A stretch of 64,000 nucleotides of DNA from Chitinophaga oryzae (GTDB lineage Bacteria; Bacteroidota; Bacteroidia; Chitinophagales; Chitinophagaceae), in contig NZ_CP051204.2 in assembly GCF_012516375.2 (NCBI RefSeq), positions 1,364,001 through 1,428,000 on the forward strand, written 5' to 3'. A model generated the notes under the pieces. It had not been told where the DNA came from. It searched no databases and saw nothing but the letters and a program-made list of their open reading frames with translations. Positions 26,301-34,246 of the stretch are shown here, piece after piece (the stretch's first letter is position 1; every line of letters begins with the position of its first letter). A program made the position numbers and the translations under genes.

Positions 26301-28178
26301 CGGCCCGAAGTTGGATGCGTCTGTGAACTGGCGATGATAGGGATCTGCGCAGTCAGGTTCAACAGAGAACCTGGCCTGTGGCGGCAGGATCTGTATATAT
26401 TTCGGTTTGAGCAGTTCCCGGATACACCCGTTGTTATTGACAATGAGGCGTACGTCGTGCAGACCGATATGATTAAAGCTGTAGGAAGGGTCTTTGCCGG
26501 TGATGGTACCATTGTCCTGCGGGAAAATCCAGATGTAGGAAACGCCTGGCCCGGTAGGCGTGGAGAGGTTGGTAAACTGTACCGGGTCGATGGCGCAGGA
26601 TTTCAACGGCGTGGCGGTGAAGTCTACCACGGGAGGGGTGCCGGTGCGGAAGACCGTCCTCGCGTCTGCGGTACAGCCGCTGGTAGTCGTTATTTTCAGT
26701 GTTACAGTAAAGGTTCCCTGTTTATCAAAAATATGAGTGGGGGTCGGCAGGTTGGAAGTGGTGCCGTCTCCAAAGTCCCATTCGTATTTCGCCACGTTCT
26801 CCACACTGTTGACCTGGGCGATGAACGGTACGGTCAGCGGAACGCAGGCTTCGGTGCCGGAAGGCGCGATGTTCACGAAAGGGGGATTGAGCGTGATATA
26901 ATCCGCTTTCCTTACCACCTCTGTACAGTTGCTGCCGTTGGAGGCCCTGAGTGTAACGGTATAAGTGCCGAAGCGTGTATAGGTATGCGCTGGATTTTCT
27001 TCTGTGGAAGTAGCGCCGTCTCCGAAATCCCATAGCCAGGAAGTGGCGTTCTGCGACTGTGCTTTGAAGCTGGTCGTCAGGGGCGCTGCGCAGGAGCGTG
27101 TAGGCGTTCCTGTGGGATTGATTACCGGAGGGGCGCTGATATGTACTGTTTGTTCAATTTCCTGGGAGCAGGCGCCGATGGTGGCGCGCAGCTTTACTTT
27201 ATAATCCCCGGCGGTGGCGGCAAAAAAAGAAGCGTTGGAACCCGACGAGGTGCTGCCATCGGGAAGGGTCCAGGTGATATTGTCCGGTACCGGAGTAGTG
27301 GTACTGGACAGGGTCGCCAGCTGGCCGGCGCATCCCTGTTTTAATTCAAAACCGGGTGTCAGTTTTTTGATGACGACAAAATTCTTTTTCTGCAGGGGGG
27401 CTGCGCAACTGTTGGTGCTGGTGGGTATAAGGGTAACGGTATAGCTGCCTTCTTTGGTGTAGGTATGTGTGGCGTCGGTGCCGGTGGTGCCGTCTCCGTA
27501 GTCCCATGCGTAGGCTATAGGATCGCCGGTGGCGTTGGTGCTGGTGTTGGTGAAGGTAACCGTCAGCGGGGCCATGCAGCTCTGTGTTTTGTCGGCCGTA
27601 AAAGACAGTACCGGCGCTTCTTTGGCGGTGATGGTCACAGGATCGCTGCTACTGCGGCATCCTTTGCTGTTGGTAACGAGGCTGATGACGTTATAGGCGC
27701 CTGTTTCAGTAAACTGGTGGGTTACTGCAGGGCCGCCGTCGGCGCTGCCGTCGCCGAAGTTCCAGACGATGCTTTCGATGGTGCCGTCGCCTGGTGTGGA
27801 GTGGTCGGTGAAGTTGACGGTCAGCGGTTTACAGCCGCTGGTCTTGTCCACCGTGAAAGATACGACCGGCCGTTTGTACACGGTAATATCTACTGTTTTG
27901 ACTATTTTTTTGCCGGAATAATCGACCGTAAGGGTAACCTTGTACACGCCGGGGTCAGGGAATATCCTTGACGGGGTGGGGTTCCCGGTCACCTTGGCGC
28001 CGATGCTGAAGTCCCATTCAATGCCGGTGTAACCGGGATCGAGCCGGGAGTTGAAAGCTACTGTGAAAGGCGGGCAGTCGGCTGTTTTATCCGGTAATAT
28101 CTCTACGTTTTGCGCGAACAGGTCACAGGAAAATACAAGCAGGAGTAGCAAAACGATGGCAATCCTAGTGTTTTTCAT
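23343..28178 (-). CDS. Giant PKD-repeat surface protein with T9SS type B C-terminal domain (1611 aa)
   Basis: Signal peptide (about 1-22, ending CDLFAQ), then QNVEILPDKTADCPPF, which parallels the neighbouring 1617-residue paralogue, followed by about fifteen PKD-like repeats, Ig-like repeats (SSICKGASLQLSANTDA) and the C-terminal sorting domain (NTFSPNGDGVNDIFYI ... GNVTLIR). Two cysteines per repeat are common (CAAPL, CTEVV), suggesting disulfides in a secreted rod. It is probably the first gene of the minus-strand run that ends with the SprF-like gene: gaps of about 95 and 125 bases separate the three PKD genes, enough for extra promoters. Ligand unknown. Confidence 0.93.
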   Translation of the reverse strand: MKNTRIAIVLLLLLVFSCDLFAQNVEILPDKTADCPPFTVAFNSRLDPGYTGIEWDFSIGAKVTGNPTPSRIFPDPGVYKVTLTVDYSGKKIVKTVDITVYKRPVVSFTVDKTSGCKPLTVNFTDHSTPGDGTIESIVWNFGDGSADGGPAVTHQFTETGAYNVISLVTNSKGCRSSSDPVTITAKEAPVLSFTADKTQSCMAPLTVTFTNTSTNATGDPIAYAWDYGDGTTGTDATHTYTKEGSYTVTLIPTSTNSCAAPLQKKNFVVIKKLTPGFELKQGCAGQLATLSSTTTPVPDNITWTLPDGSTSSGSNASFFAATAGDYKVKLRATIGACSQEIEQTVHISAPPVINPTGTPTRSCAAPLTTSFKAQSQNATSWLWDFGDGATSTEENPAHTYTRFGTYTVTLRASNGSNCTEVVRKADYITLNPPFVNIAPSGTEACVPLTVPFIAQVNSVENVAKYEWDFGDGTTSNLPTPTHIFDKQGTFTVTLKITTTSGCTADARTVFRTGTPPVVDFTATPLKSCAIDPVQFTNLSTPTGPGVSYIWIFPQDNGTITGKDPSYSFNHIGLHDVRLIVNNNGCIRELLKPKYIQILPPQARFSVEPDCADPYHRQFTDASNFGPEPVAQKKWFWDFGEGGATSTLQNPEFRYTTTGSKTVRLRVDNGVCKSDTIININIIDEKPVLKPDEPWVCIGKSLHVSLGPMVAGNINSYTWDWGDGTQQYFQGYEIDPSKGLSHIYRKSGTYTIQLAITDKNGCRRTAVPVTAAVHGALADFTVTGRRCINDELTFTDKSTIDAGNKIVNWAWDFGDGSPLENNNTQPLNSKHTFTSFKSYTVTLTTTDQYGCIIPAQKPVYFEAVKADFSQPANVVCKGSQFYFTSRSAGSVADYAWDFGDNTTGTGSNPAKAYAASGNYDVTLKITTREGCTDQITKKQVLRVPDPVADFSFPPNLELCPPVTVPFTNKSSDFVKSLWDFGDNSTSSKNDPGNHIYVRAKTYNVKLTVYSEGDCPATKIIPVTIEGPDGTFTATPANGCVPLAVSITAVANKTTNFQWDFDDGTVLKTQTPTAPGHTYTKPGIYTPRVSLIDDKGCAVKAEGNDKIVVDNAAADFTIDNSAACGGGTVLFKNNSTSVTNDLLGLPFTSQWTYAPGSTGADKDGSFNYPLPGTYNVTLEVTSNYGCKDRKTLPLVIPPQPQPVISPVPDICVTRRVQLRGSDNKNLPGTKWKWQLGNGQEFDLPSPPEMDFSTLGITPVRLTITNADGSCPASATTNIVVHPAPRLQPTPAESSICKGASLQLSANTDANATVSWTPYNISDAASTSPVVKPDNDVVYDVQATSEFGCKSNGSVKVTVIQPFRMYALDGNICSGKSMQMQSGGAYRYKWIPAAGLSNADIPDPIASPATTTTYQVVGYDDIGCFTDTVLAKVTVRPSPEIKLGPDMEVAAGSVIPMPVAGSNDITQIEWTPITNLSCFNCLTPTITPKGNTTYHVTVSNQWGCIAGDDIHIKTICNGGNIFIPNTFSPNGDGVNDIFYIRGRGMQTVRVFRIYNRWGQVMFERFGISGDDPSFGWDGRYKGALLNPDVFVYYAEIICDSGESMIMKGNVTLIR

Positions 28179-28223
28179 CAGGCATAGGTGGTCAATCGGG
28201 AAATAAAGTATAAAAATAACAAT

Positions 28224-28231
28224 TATGTTTG
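28224..28231 (+). promoter_or_regulatory. Bacteroidota -7 box (TAtgTTTG)
   Basis: Exact TAnnTTTG match that overlaps the upstream ATG at 28225, so that ATG cannot be on the transcript if this promoter is used. It points to the start at 28261. Confidence 0.55.
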
Positions 28232-28260
28232 TAAATAGCGATTTTAAGGAGAATGATAAT

Positions 28261-28842
28261 ATGGAGACAACCGACCCTCAATATTGGAATAACCGTTATC
28301 TGACAGGCGACACCGGCTGGGACATGGGCCGGGTATCGCCTCCGTTGCAGGCGTACATTGATCAGCTGGAAAACAAGGACCTGGACATCCTGATACCGGG
28401 CGCGGGCAACAGTTACGAGGCCGCCTACCTGCTGGAAAAAGGATTTCGGCGGGTAACGGTGCTGGACATAGCGCCGGTGCTGACTGCCCGGCTCCGGGAG
28501 GCTTTCGCCGGTACTGCCTTACAGATCGTAGAGGATGATTTTTTCCGGCATCAGGGGCTATATGACCTGGTGCTGGAGCAGACTTTCTTTTGTGCGCTGG
28601 AGCCGTCGCTGCGCCGGGCTTATGTAACGCATATGCATACACTGGTCAAACCCGGCGGGCATCTGGCGGGCGTGTTGTTTAACAGAAGTTTTTCACATGA
28701 TGGCCCGCCTTTTGGGGGGGCTGCAAATGAATACCGGGAGTTGTTCGCACCGTTGTTTGAATTGAAAACCATGGAGCTGTGTTATAATTCCCATCCTGCC
28801 CGTCAGGGGACCGAATTGTTTATTAATTTTTTACCGAAATAA
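28261..28842 (+). CDS. TPMT-family SAM-dependent methyltransferase
   Basis: A protein of 193 residues resembling thiopurine S-methyltransferases: YWNNRYLTGDTGWDMGR at the start, SAM motif LIPGAGNSYEAAYLL (about 45-60), VLDIAPVLT, then EQTFFCALEP and the PGGHLAGVLF strand. Bacterial relatives methylate thiols, selenium or tellurium compounds or halides; the substrate here cannot be read off. An AAGGAG Shine-Dalgarno sequence at 28247-28252 lies eight bases before the ATG at 28261, rare in this phylum, and decides the start against the ATG at 28225. The rhodanese-thioredoxin gene follows after six bases, so sulfur chemistry is a fair guess. Confidence 0.83.
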   Translation: METTDPQYWNNRYLTGDTGWDMGRVSPPLQAYIDQLENKDLDILIPGAGNSYEAAYLLEKGFRRVTVLDIAPVLTARLREAFAGTALQIVEDDFFRHQGLYDLVLEQTFFCALEPSLRRAYVTHMHTLVKPGGHLAGVLFNRSFSHDGPPFGGAANEYRELFAPLFELKTMELCYNSHPARQGTELFINFLPK

Positions 28843-28848
28843 TCCAGT

Positions 28849-29535
28849 ATGTACCGTTTTTTGATGGCTGCCCTGCTGATGTGCACCGGCGGCGTTTTAC
28901 AGGCCCAACAGCCGCAACAGGAAGATGCAAAGACCTTTGCAAAAGATATTCAGCAACCCGGTGTACAGGTATTTGATGTGCGCACGGCAGCGGAGTACAG
29001 TACCGGTCATCTGCCCAATGCGTTGCAGGCAGATTATACCAACAAGGCGGAGTTTAATGAACGCGTGAAGTATCTCGACAAACAGAAGCCTGTGTATATC
29101 TACTGTCTCAGCGGTGGCCGCAGCACCAAGGCGGCGCAATGGATGCGGGAGAACGGATTCAGCAAAGTGGTGGAACTGGAAAATGGCGTCAGTGCATGGA
29201 AACAGGCCGGCTTACCGTTGGACGGCGTGAACGCCAAAAAGCCTCAGTTGACGGTAGATGCCTATACCAAAAGTATTGCTGATGGCGTGGTGCTGACAGA
29301 CGTAGGCGCCGAATGGTGCCCGCCCTGCAAACAGCTGGAACCGGTGCTGAAAGCATTTTTGCAAAGCCACCCGAAGGTGAGGCTGCAGAAAGTGGATGGT
29401 GGTAATGATACCGATGTGATGAAAGCGATTGGCGCCAAAGGGTTGCCTACATTGATTGTATATAAAAACGGGAAGGAAGTGTGGCGGAAGCAGGGAGTGG
29501 CTACAGCAGAGGAGTTGGCCGCAGCCGTGAAATAG
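28849..29535 (+). CDS. Secreted rhodanese-thioredoxin fusion protein
   Basis: A protein of 228 residues: signal peptide (about 1-20, VLQAQ), a rhodanese domain (about 28-120) whose active-site loop is YCLSGGRSTKAA with the catalytic cysteine, and a thioredoxin domain (about 130-228) with the redox motif WCPPCK and the cis-proline turn KGLPTLIVY. The fusion suits periplasmic sulfur transfer or thiol-disulfide exchange. It starts six bases after the TPMT-like gene and ends at a strong terminator, giving a clean two-gene operon. Partner proteins are unknown. Confidence 0.9.
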   Translation: MYRFLMAALLMCTGGVLQAQQPQQEDAKTFAKDIQQPGVQVFDVRTAAEYSTGHLPNALQADYTNKAEFNERVKYLDKQKPVYIYCLSGGRSTKAAQWMRENGFSKVVELENGVSAWKQAGLPLDGVNAKKPQLTVDAYTKSIADGVVLTDVGAEWCPPCKQLEPVLKAFLQSHPKVRLQKVDGGNDTDVMKAIGAKGLPTLIVYKNGKEVWRKQGVATAEELAAAVK

Positions 29536-29558
29536 TGCCGCAGACAATATTCAATGAG

Positions 29559-29586
29559 AAGCCCCGGGTGTTGCCCGGGGCTTTTT
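29559..29586 (+). terminator. Rho-independent terminator
   Basis: AGCCCCGGG at 29560-29568 pairs with CCCGGGGCT at 29574-29582 around a 5-base loop, then TTTTT. Ends the methyltransferase-rhodanese operon and may also serve the convergent DUF4382 gene. Confidence 0.92.
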
Positions 29587-29597
29587 AATGTTATTGA

Positions 29598-30392
29598 TTA
29601 AGGAAGAAGTGTCACCGGATTCACGATAGTTACCTGGCCGGTGGTCACGTTCACATTGGTAATGAGGGTGTCTCTTACAGTGCTGTCGCCAGCGATGGCC
29701 AGGTTATATGCGCCGGCATTGAGGCCTGCGATCAGGTAGGCCCCGGTCAGCGGATCTGGTTTGGCAGCAGCGATGGTGTCAGCATTCTGGATAGCATACA
29801 CGCCGGACACATGGAGCAGCGGTAAAGCGATGCCTTTGATGGTGCCGCCGGTAGCCTGTGTATAAGTACGGATCACTGGTTTCAGGATGTACTTGTTGCT
29901 GCCGGTAGTAACCACGGAGCGCGCGGCGTCGAAGTCGAGCCACAGGCGGTATTCAATACCTGCGGTCAATGTCGCGTGTACATTGAGCTTCAGTCCTGAC
30001 TGCTGGGCAGACGGGGTGGTCAGCGGATAAGTGTTGCCATCTATTACCACACTGTTGTTGGAACCGAGTACCAGTCTGATTTGGGAAATTTCGCCGGCAG
30101 GCAGTTCCTGTGAGGCGAGTACGGTGTCGAGACCGTTTCTGAAGTTAAGCAGGTTGTACACCCCGGGACGCAGCAGGTGGATGGATTGCCAGCCGTTGTC
30201 TGAGTTGGAGGCGTTCACCTGAACATCCTGGATGTCTACATTCACTGCGTCGTAGTCAGCGGGAGCATCGGTAAGATATACCGTCATTTTAGCTTTGCCG
30301 CTGTTGTTGTCAGAATCATTTTTGTTGCAGGCGGTAAATAACAGCGCGAGTGCAGGCATGGCCACGATAAAGGCCCAGATTCGGTTTTTCAT
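29598..30392 (-). CDS. DUF4382 domain lipoprotein
   Basis: A protein of 264 residues. The N-terminus has a lipobox (ALLFTACNKND, Cys at about 22), so it is membrane-anchored in the envelope. The DUF4382 domain follows (about 33-175) with KAKMTVYLTDAPADYDAVNV and the ISQIRLVLGSNN segment, and a C-terminal beta-sandwich of the carboxypeptidase-regulatory kind (about 180-264, GAYLIAGLNAGAYNLAIAG). Proteins of this kind are widespread in Bacteroidota, without known function. Monocistronic. Confidence 0.86.
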   Translation of the reverse strand: MKNRIWAFIVAMPALALLFTACNKNDSDNNSGKAKMTVYLTDAPADYDAVNVDIQDVQVNASNSDNGWQSIHLLRPGVYNLLNFRNGLDTVLASQELPAGEISQIRLVLGSNNSVVIDGNTYPLTTPSAQQSGLKLNVHATLTAGIEYRLWLDFDAARSVVTTGSNKYILKPVIRTYTQATGGTIKGIALPLLHVSGVYAIQNADTIAAAKPDPLTGAYLIAGLNAGAYNLAIAGDSTVRDTLITNVNVTTGQVTIVNPVTLLP

Positions 30393-30714
30393 GATTTAAA
30401 TGTTTAGACAGATTTTGAATTCGCAAATAGTATTGTTTATGTAAAGTATGGCACTTGGACAATCTCAAGCTGATGTTATCCTTTCGGCTGTCTGATGATT
30501 TTGCATTCCAACATTCATGAGGGTTATACCAAACCACAGGCCAATTACTGTGACTGCTAAAGAAGGAGGAAGTTTAATAATGTGGAAAAATGAGATAGGA
30601 TATTGATTTTAACGAAGTTAGTGTACTCAGGAAAAATAAAAACCCCCGGGAATGGCTTTGGAACGCCATTCCCGGGGGACGAAATGATGATTGGTTATTA
30701 TACTATCAGCGCGA
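30393..30714. other. Intergenic stretch without a gene
   Basis: About 320 bases between the DUF4382 gene and the M32 carboxypeptidase gene (both minus strand). The left part should hold the DUF4382 promoter; I find no exact TAnnTTTG box. The right part holds the terminator at 30630-30678. Nothing else recognised. Confidence 0.6.
30630..30678 (-). terminator. Rho-independent terminator of the M32 carboxypeptidase gene
   Basis: A perfect 14-bp stem, 30643-30656 with 30665-30678 (CCCCCGGGAATGGC and complement); read on the minus strand it runs into TTTTTATTTTT. Confidence 0.92.
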
Positions 30715-32226
30715 TCACCAGTTATAGATGTCTGCGTATTTCTTTTCCGCATAGTCGAGGAAGTAGCTGAATTGCAGTTCCTGGCCGGTTACTTTCTTGC
30801 ACAGTTCATTGGAGGTGTAGAACCGGCCGAAGGGATGGATATGGGTGCGCAGCCATTCCAGCAGAGAATGGTAATTACCCCTGCTGATGGCGTCGTCCAG
30901 TCCGGGCACCTGTTTTTGTGCCGTGGTAAAGAACTGGGCGGCGTAGAAGCTGCCGAGGGAGTAAGTGGGGAAGTAGCCGAAGCTGCCGTGCGACCAGTGG
31001 ATGTCCTGTAATACGCCCTGTGCATCGTCAGGTACGTTGACGTGCAGGTATTTCTGGTAGTATTCATTCCATACCTGCCGGAGGTCGTTAACCGGTATAC
31101 TGCCGTCCATGAGTCCTTTTTCGATCTCGTAGCGGATCATGATATGGAAGTGGTAGGTGAGTTCGTCTGCTTCCGTGCGGATAAGGGAGGGTTTTACCTG
31201 GTTGATGGCCTGGTAGAAGTTCCGGAGCGGCACATTGCCCAGGTTTTCCGGGAACAGCTGCTGAACGTGGGCGTAGTGGTGTTTCCAGAAGTTGAGGCTG
31301 CGGCCCACGTTGTTTTCCCACAGGCGGGACTGTGATTCGTGGATGCCGAGGCTGGTGGCCTCGCCGCAGGGGAGGCCGTATTGTTCGGCCGGGAGTCCCT
31401 GTTCGTAGAGGGCGTGACCGCCTTCATGGATGCAGCTCCAGGTCATGTTGCCGAAGTCATTTTCATCGATGCGGGTGGTGACCCTTACGTCGTGGGGGTT
31501 GAAGCTGGTGGTGAAGGGATGTTCGGAGATATCCTGTCTGCCGGCCTGGAGATCGTAGCCCATATCTTTCAGCAGGTCGATGCCCAGCTGCCATTGTTTG
31601 TCGCGGTTATAGTGCAGCAGCAGGAAGTCTTTGTCCACCTGCGGGCGGCTTTCAATTTTCGCCAGCAGGGGAGAAAGGGCTTTTTTCACATCTTCGAAGA
31701 TCTTGTCCAGCATGGTGGTGGTGGCGCCTTTCTCGTATTCGTTGAGCAGCGCGTTGTAGGGATGGCCTTCGTAGCCCAGGATGGTGGTTTCCTGTTTTTT
31801 GAGGGTGATCATTCTGGAGAGGGCTGGTGCAAAGATGCTGTAGTCGTTGGCTTTGCGGGCTTTGATCCAGGCGTGGTAGCATTCGTTGGTGGTGTTGGAC
31901 ATCTCTGCCACGAACGATGCCGGGTATTTTTTGTTTTTATCGTAGTCTTCCAGCGAGAGGGCGATGTTTTTCTGCTGGAGGGCGTCAAGTTCCTTGTGAT
32001 GATGGAGTTGCCGGAGGAGGTCGCCGAGGGCCTCTTCGGTAAACAGTTCATGGGCGATGCCGCTGAGGGTGGTCAGCTGCTGGCCCCTGAAGGCGGCGCC
32101 TTTTTCAGGCAGGTAGGTTTCCTGGTCCCAGCCCAATACAGCCATGGCGTTTCTTACGTCCGCAATTTTTTGCATCTTTGACTGGTACCCGGTATATTGT
32201 TCTGCAGTAGATTTGCTTCCTGTCAT
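30715..32226 (-). CDS. M32 family (Taq-type) metallocarboxypeptidase
   Basis: A protein of 503 residues, the usual size for thermostable carboxypeptidase 1. The zinc motif HEGGH (HExxH, in CIHEGGHALYEQGLP) and the third-ligand region GIHESQSRLWENNVGR are intact. These cytosolic enzymes remove C-terminal residues from peptides. I start at the ATG at 32226 because the earlier TTG at 32244 lies inside a -7 box. Divergent from the Nif3 gene, with only 44 bases between start codons. Confidence 0.93.
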   Translation of the reverse strand: MTGSKSTAEQYTGYQSKMQKIADVRNAMAVLGWDQETYLPEKGAAFRGQQLTTLSGIAHELFTEEALGDLLRQLHHHKELDALQQKNIALSLEDYDKNKKYPASFVAEMSNTTNECYHAWIKARKANDYSIFAPALSRMITLKKQETTILGYEGHPYNALLNEYEKGATTTMLDKIFEDVKKALSPLLAKIESRPQVDKDFLLLHYNRDKQWQLGIDLLKDMGYDLQAGRQDISEHPFTTSFNPHDVRVTTRIDENDFGNMTWSCIHEGGHALYEQGLPAEQYGLPCGEATSLGIHESQSRLWENNVGRSLNFWKHHYAHVQQLFPENLGNVPLRNFYQAINQVKPSLIRTEADELTYHFHIMIRYEIEKGLMDGSIPVNDLRQVWNEYYQKYLHVNVPDDAQGVLQDIHWSHGSFGYFPTYSLGSFYAAQFFTTAQKQVPGLDDAISRGNYHSLLEWLRTHIHPFGRFYTSNELCKKVTGQELQFSYFLDYAEKKYADIYNW

Positions 32227-32241
32227 AACTGGATTTTTTTG

Positions 32242-32249
32242 CAAATGTA
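32242..32249 (-). promoter_or_regulatory. Bacteroidota -7 box (TAcaTTTG on minus strand)
   Basis: Exact TAnnTTTG match reading toward the M32 carboxypeptidase; its last base is 15 bases from the ATG at 32226. It rules out a TTG start at 32244. Confidence 0.55.
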
Positions 32250-32270
32250 CAGGATACCAATTGCTTTACT

Positions 32271-33365
32271 ATGAAGATAAAAGAGATCATACAGGTACTG
32301 GAGGCTTATGCGCCTTTGCCGTACCAGGAGAGTTACGATAACGCCGGCCTTATTTTCGGGGACCCGTCGTGGGAGGTGACCAATGTGTTGCTGACGCTGG
32401 ATGCCACCGAGGCGGTGATCGACGAGGCGATTGCGCGGGGCTGCAACCTGGTGGTGGCGCATCATCCCATTGTTTTCGGGGGGCTGAAGAAAATCAACGG
32501 GCGCTCTTATGTGGAGCGGGTGGCGATCAAGGCTATCAAGCATGATGTGGCGGTATATGCGGCCCATACGAACCTGGACAATGTGCGTAACGGCGTATGT
32601 GCGCAGATGGCGGGCAGGCTGGGGCTGGAGCGATGCCGGGTATTGCAGCCGAAGACCGGTTTGCTGAAGAAGTTATACACCTTTGTGCCGGCAGACGACG
32701 CCGAGAAGGTGCGGGCGGCTTTATTTACCGCCGGGGCGGGGCATATCGGGAATTACAGTGAATGCAGCTTCAATGCAGAAGGGCAGGGCACTTTCAAAGG
32801 AGGCGCCGGTACTGATCCTTATGTAGGGACACCGGGGGAAAGACATTTTGAGCGGGAAATAAAGTTGGAAGTGATTTTTCCGGTATATTTGGAATCCGGG
32901 ATTATACAGGCCCTGTTGGCAAGCCATCCCTATGAAGAGGTGGCTTACGATGTGGTGACGCTGGATAATGTTTACCAGCAGGTGGGTTCCGGGCTGGTGG
33001 GCGAGCTGCCGGAGGCGATGGAGGAGCAGGCGTTCCTGGCGTGGGTGAAGCAGCAGTTTCAGACCGGCTGTGTGCGGTATACCCCGTTGAAGGGCCGCCC
33101 GGTGAAGAAGGTGGCGTTGTGCGGGGGAGCGGGCAGCTTCCTGTTGAAGCGGGCTATCGCGGCGGGGGCGGATGCCTATATTTCCGCCGATTTTAAATAC
33201 CATGAATTTTTTGATGCTGATAATCAAATAGTTATAGCAGATGTCGGACATTTCGAGAGTGAGCAGTTCACAGTGGAATTATTTTATCATATATTGACTG
33301 AAAAATTCCGTAATTTTGCGCCTCTTAAATCTACGATTAAAACAAACCCGGTAAATTATTTATAA
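32271..33365 (+). CDS. Nif3-like dinuclear metal-centre protein (YqfO/YbgI family)
   Basis: A protein of 364 residues. Metal ligands are visible in NLVVAHHPIVFGGLK (two histidines), AAHTNLDNV and, near the C-terminus, ADVGHFESEQF. The length fits the YqfO form, which carries an extra central domain (about 130-230) between the two Nif3 halves. The family forms hexameric rings with two metals per subunit; a GTP cyclohydrolase I-like activity has been suggested but the role is unsettled. The zinc-ribbon gene follows after three bases, a pairing common in Bacteroidota. Confidence 0.91.
   Translation: MKIKEIIQVLEAYAPLPYQESYDNAGLIFGDPSWEVTNVLLTLDATEAVIDEAIARGCNLVVAHHPIVFGGLKKINGRSYVERVAIKAIKHDVAVYAAHTNLDNVRNGVCAQMAGRLGLERCRVLQPKTGLLKKLYTFVPADDAEKVRAALFTAGAGHIGNYSECSFNAEGQGTFKGGAGTDPYVGTPGERHFEREIKLEVIFPVYLESGIIQALLASHPYEEVAYDVVTLDNVYQQVGSGLVGELPEAMEEQAFLAWVKQQFQTGCVRYTPLKGRPVKKVALCGGAGSFLLKRAIAAGADAYISADFKYHEFFDADNQIVIADVGHFESEQFTVELFYHILTEKFRNFAPLKSTIKTNPVNYL
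33311..33318 (+). promoter_or_regulatory. Possible internal -7 box (TAatTTTG)
   Basis: Exact TAnnTTTG match inside the 3' end of the Nif3 gene, 50 bases before the zinc-ribbon ATG. Could give that gene its own promoter; a chance match is also possible. Confidence 0.35.
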
Positions 33366-33368
33366 TAC

Positions 33369-34121
33369 ATGGCTACCGTAAAAGAATACTCCGTTGAAGA
33401 AAAATTAGCATCTGTGCTCAAGCTGCAGAAGATTGATTCCAAGCTGGATGAAATCCAGGTGTTGAAAGGGGAGTTGCCGATTGAAGTAAAGGACCTGGAA
33501 GATGAGATCGAAGGGTTAAATACACGTCAGTCTCATATTGAGAATGAGATCAAAGGTATCCAGGACTTCGTTGCCAGCAAGAAAACTGCTATTAAAGATG
33601 CAGAAGCGCTGATCAAGAAGTATGAGAAGCAGCAGGACAATGTGAAGAACAACCGTGAGTTTGAGGCCATCACCAAGGAAATGGAGATGCAGTCACTGGA
33701 GATCAAACTGGCTGAGAAGCATATCAAAGACGCAAACGAAGAGATAAAAGAAAAATCCCGCACCCTGGAAGTAGCTAAAAAGGCGATCGCCGACAAAGAG
33801 GCTAACCTGAAGCACAAGAAAGGGGAACTGGAAAAAATCGTAGCAGAAACCGAGAAGGAAGAAAAAGCCTTCCGCAAGGAAAGCGAAGACGCGAAAGCGA
33901 AAGTAGACCCCCGTTTACTGGCTGCCTACGAAAAAATCCGCAAAAACTACCGTAACGGCCTGGCCGTGGTAACAGTGGAGCGTGATTCCTGCGGCGGTTG
34001 CTATAACGCGATCCCTCCTCAGCGTCAGGCAGAGATCCGTCAGCACAAAAAGATCATCGTTTGTGAGCACTGCGGCCGTATCCTGGTAGACAACGACCTC
34101 GAGGCGACTGTCACCATCTGA
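33369..34121 (+). CDS. Coiled-coil C4 zinc-ribbon protein
   Basis: A protein of 250 residues: a long coiled coil (about 10-180, rich in Lys, Glu and Ala) and a C-terminal zinc ribbon with two CxxC pairs, DSCGGCYNAIPP and CEHCGRILV (about 205-240). This is the zf-RING_7/CdsZ-type architecture. Chlamydial and other members have been described as nucleic-acid-binding; the role in Bacteroidota is not established. Three bases after the Nif3 gene and followed by a strong terminator. Confidence 0.89.
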   Translation: MATVKEYSVEEKLASVLKLQKIDSKLDEIQVLKGELPIEVKDLEDEIEGLNTRQSHIENEIKGIQDFVASKKTAIKDAEALIKKYEKQQDNVKNNREFEAITKEMEMQSLEIKLAEKHIKDANEEIKEKSRTLEVAKKAIADKEANLKHKKGELEKIVAETEKEEKAFRKESEDAKAKVDPRLLAAYEKIRKNYRNGLAVVTVERDSCGGCYNAIPPQRQAEIRQHKKIIVCEHCGRILVDNDLEATVTI

Positions 34122-34148
34122 TGCGATCAGGCACACCGAAAACATTGA

Positions 34149-34176
34149 AAAAGGGCATCCATGGATGCCCTTTTTT
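34149..34176 (+). terminator. Rho-independent terminator
   Basis: The palindrome GGGCATCCATGGATGCCC (34153-34170), flanked by AAA on the left and TTTTTT on the right, ends the nif3-zinc ribbon operon. Confidence 0.9.
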
Positions 34177-34215
34177 CGTTTAAGCGTTATCGTTATAAAA
34201 ATATACTAATTTATT

Positions 34216-34246
34216 TAGCTTTGTTTTACTAAATATGTTAGCTTTG
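34216..34246 (+). promoter_or_regulatory. Two -7 boxes (TAgcTTTG) upstream of the TPR protein
   Basis: Exact matches at 34216-34223 and 34239-34246, 158 bases before the start codon at 34404. If used, they give a long leader, unlike the short leaders elsewhere in the window. The repeat of the same octamer 23 bases apart is notable. Confidence 0.45.

Noticed and set aside
15412..28178. Horizontally acquired island
   Set aside because: No integrase, tRNA, transposase or boundary repeats. Repeat-rich surface proteins are usual in this group.
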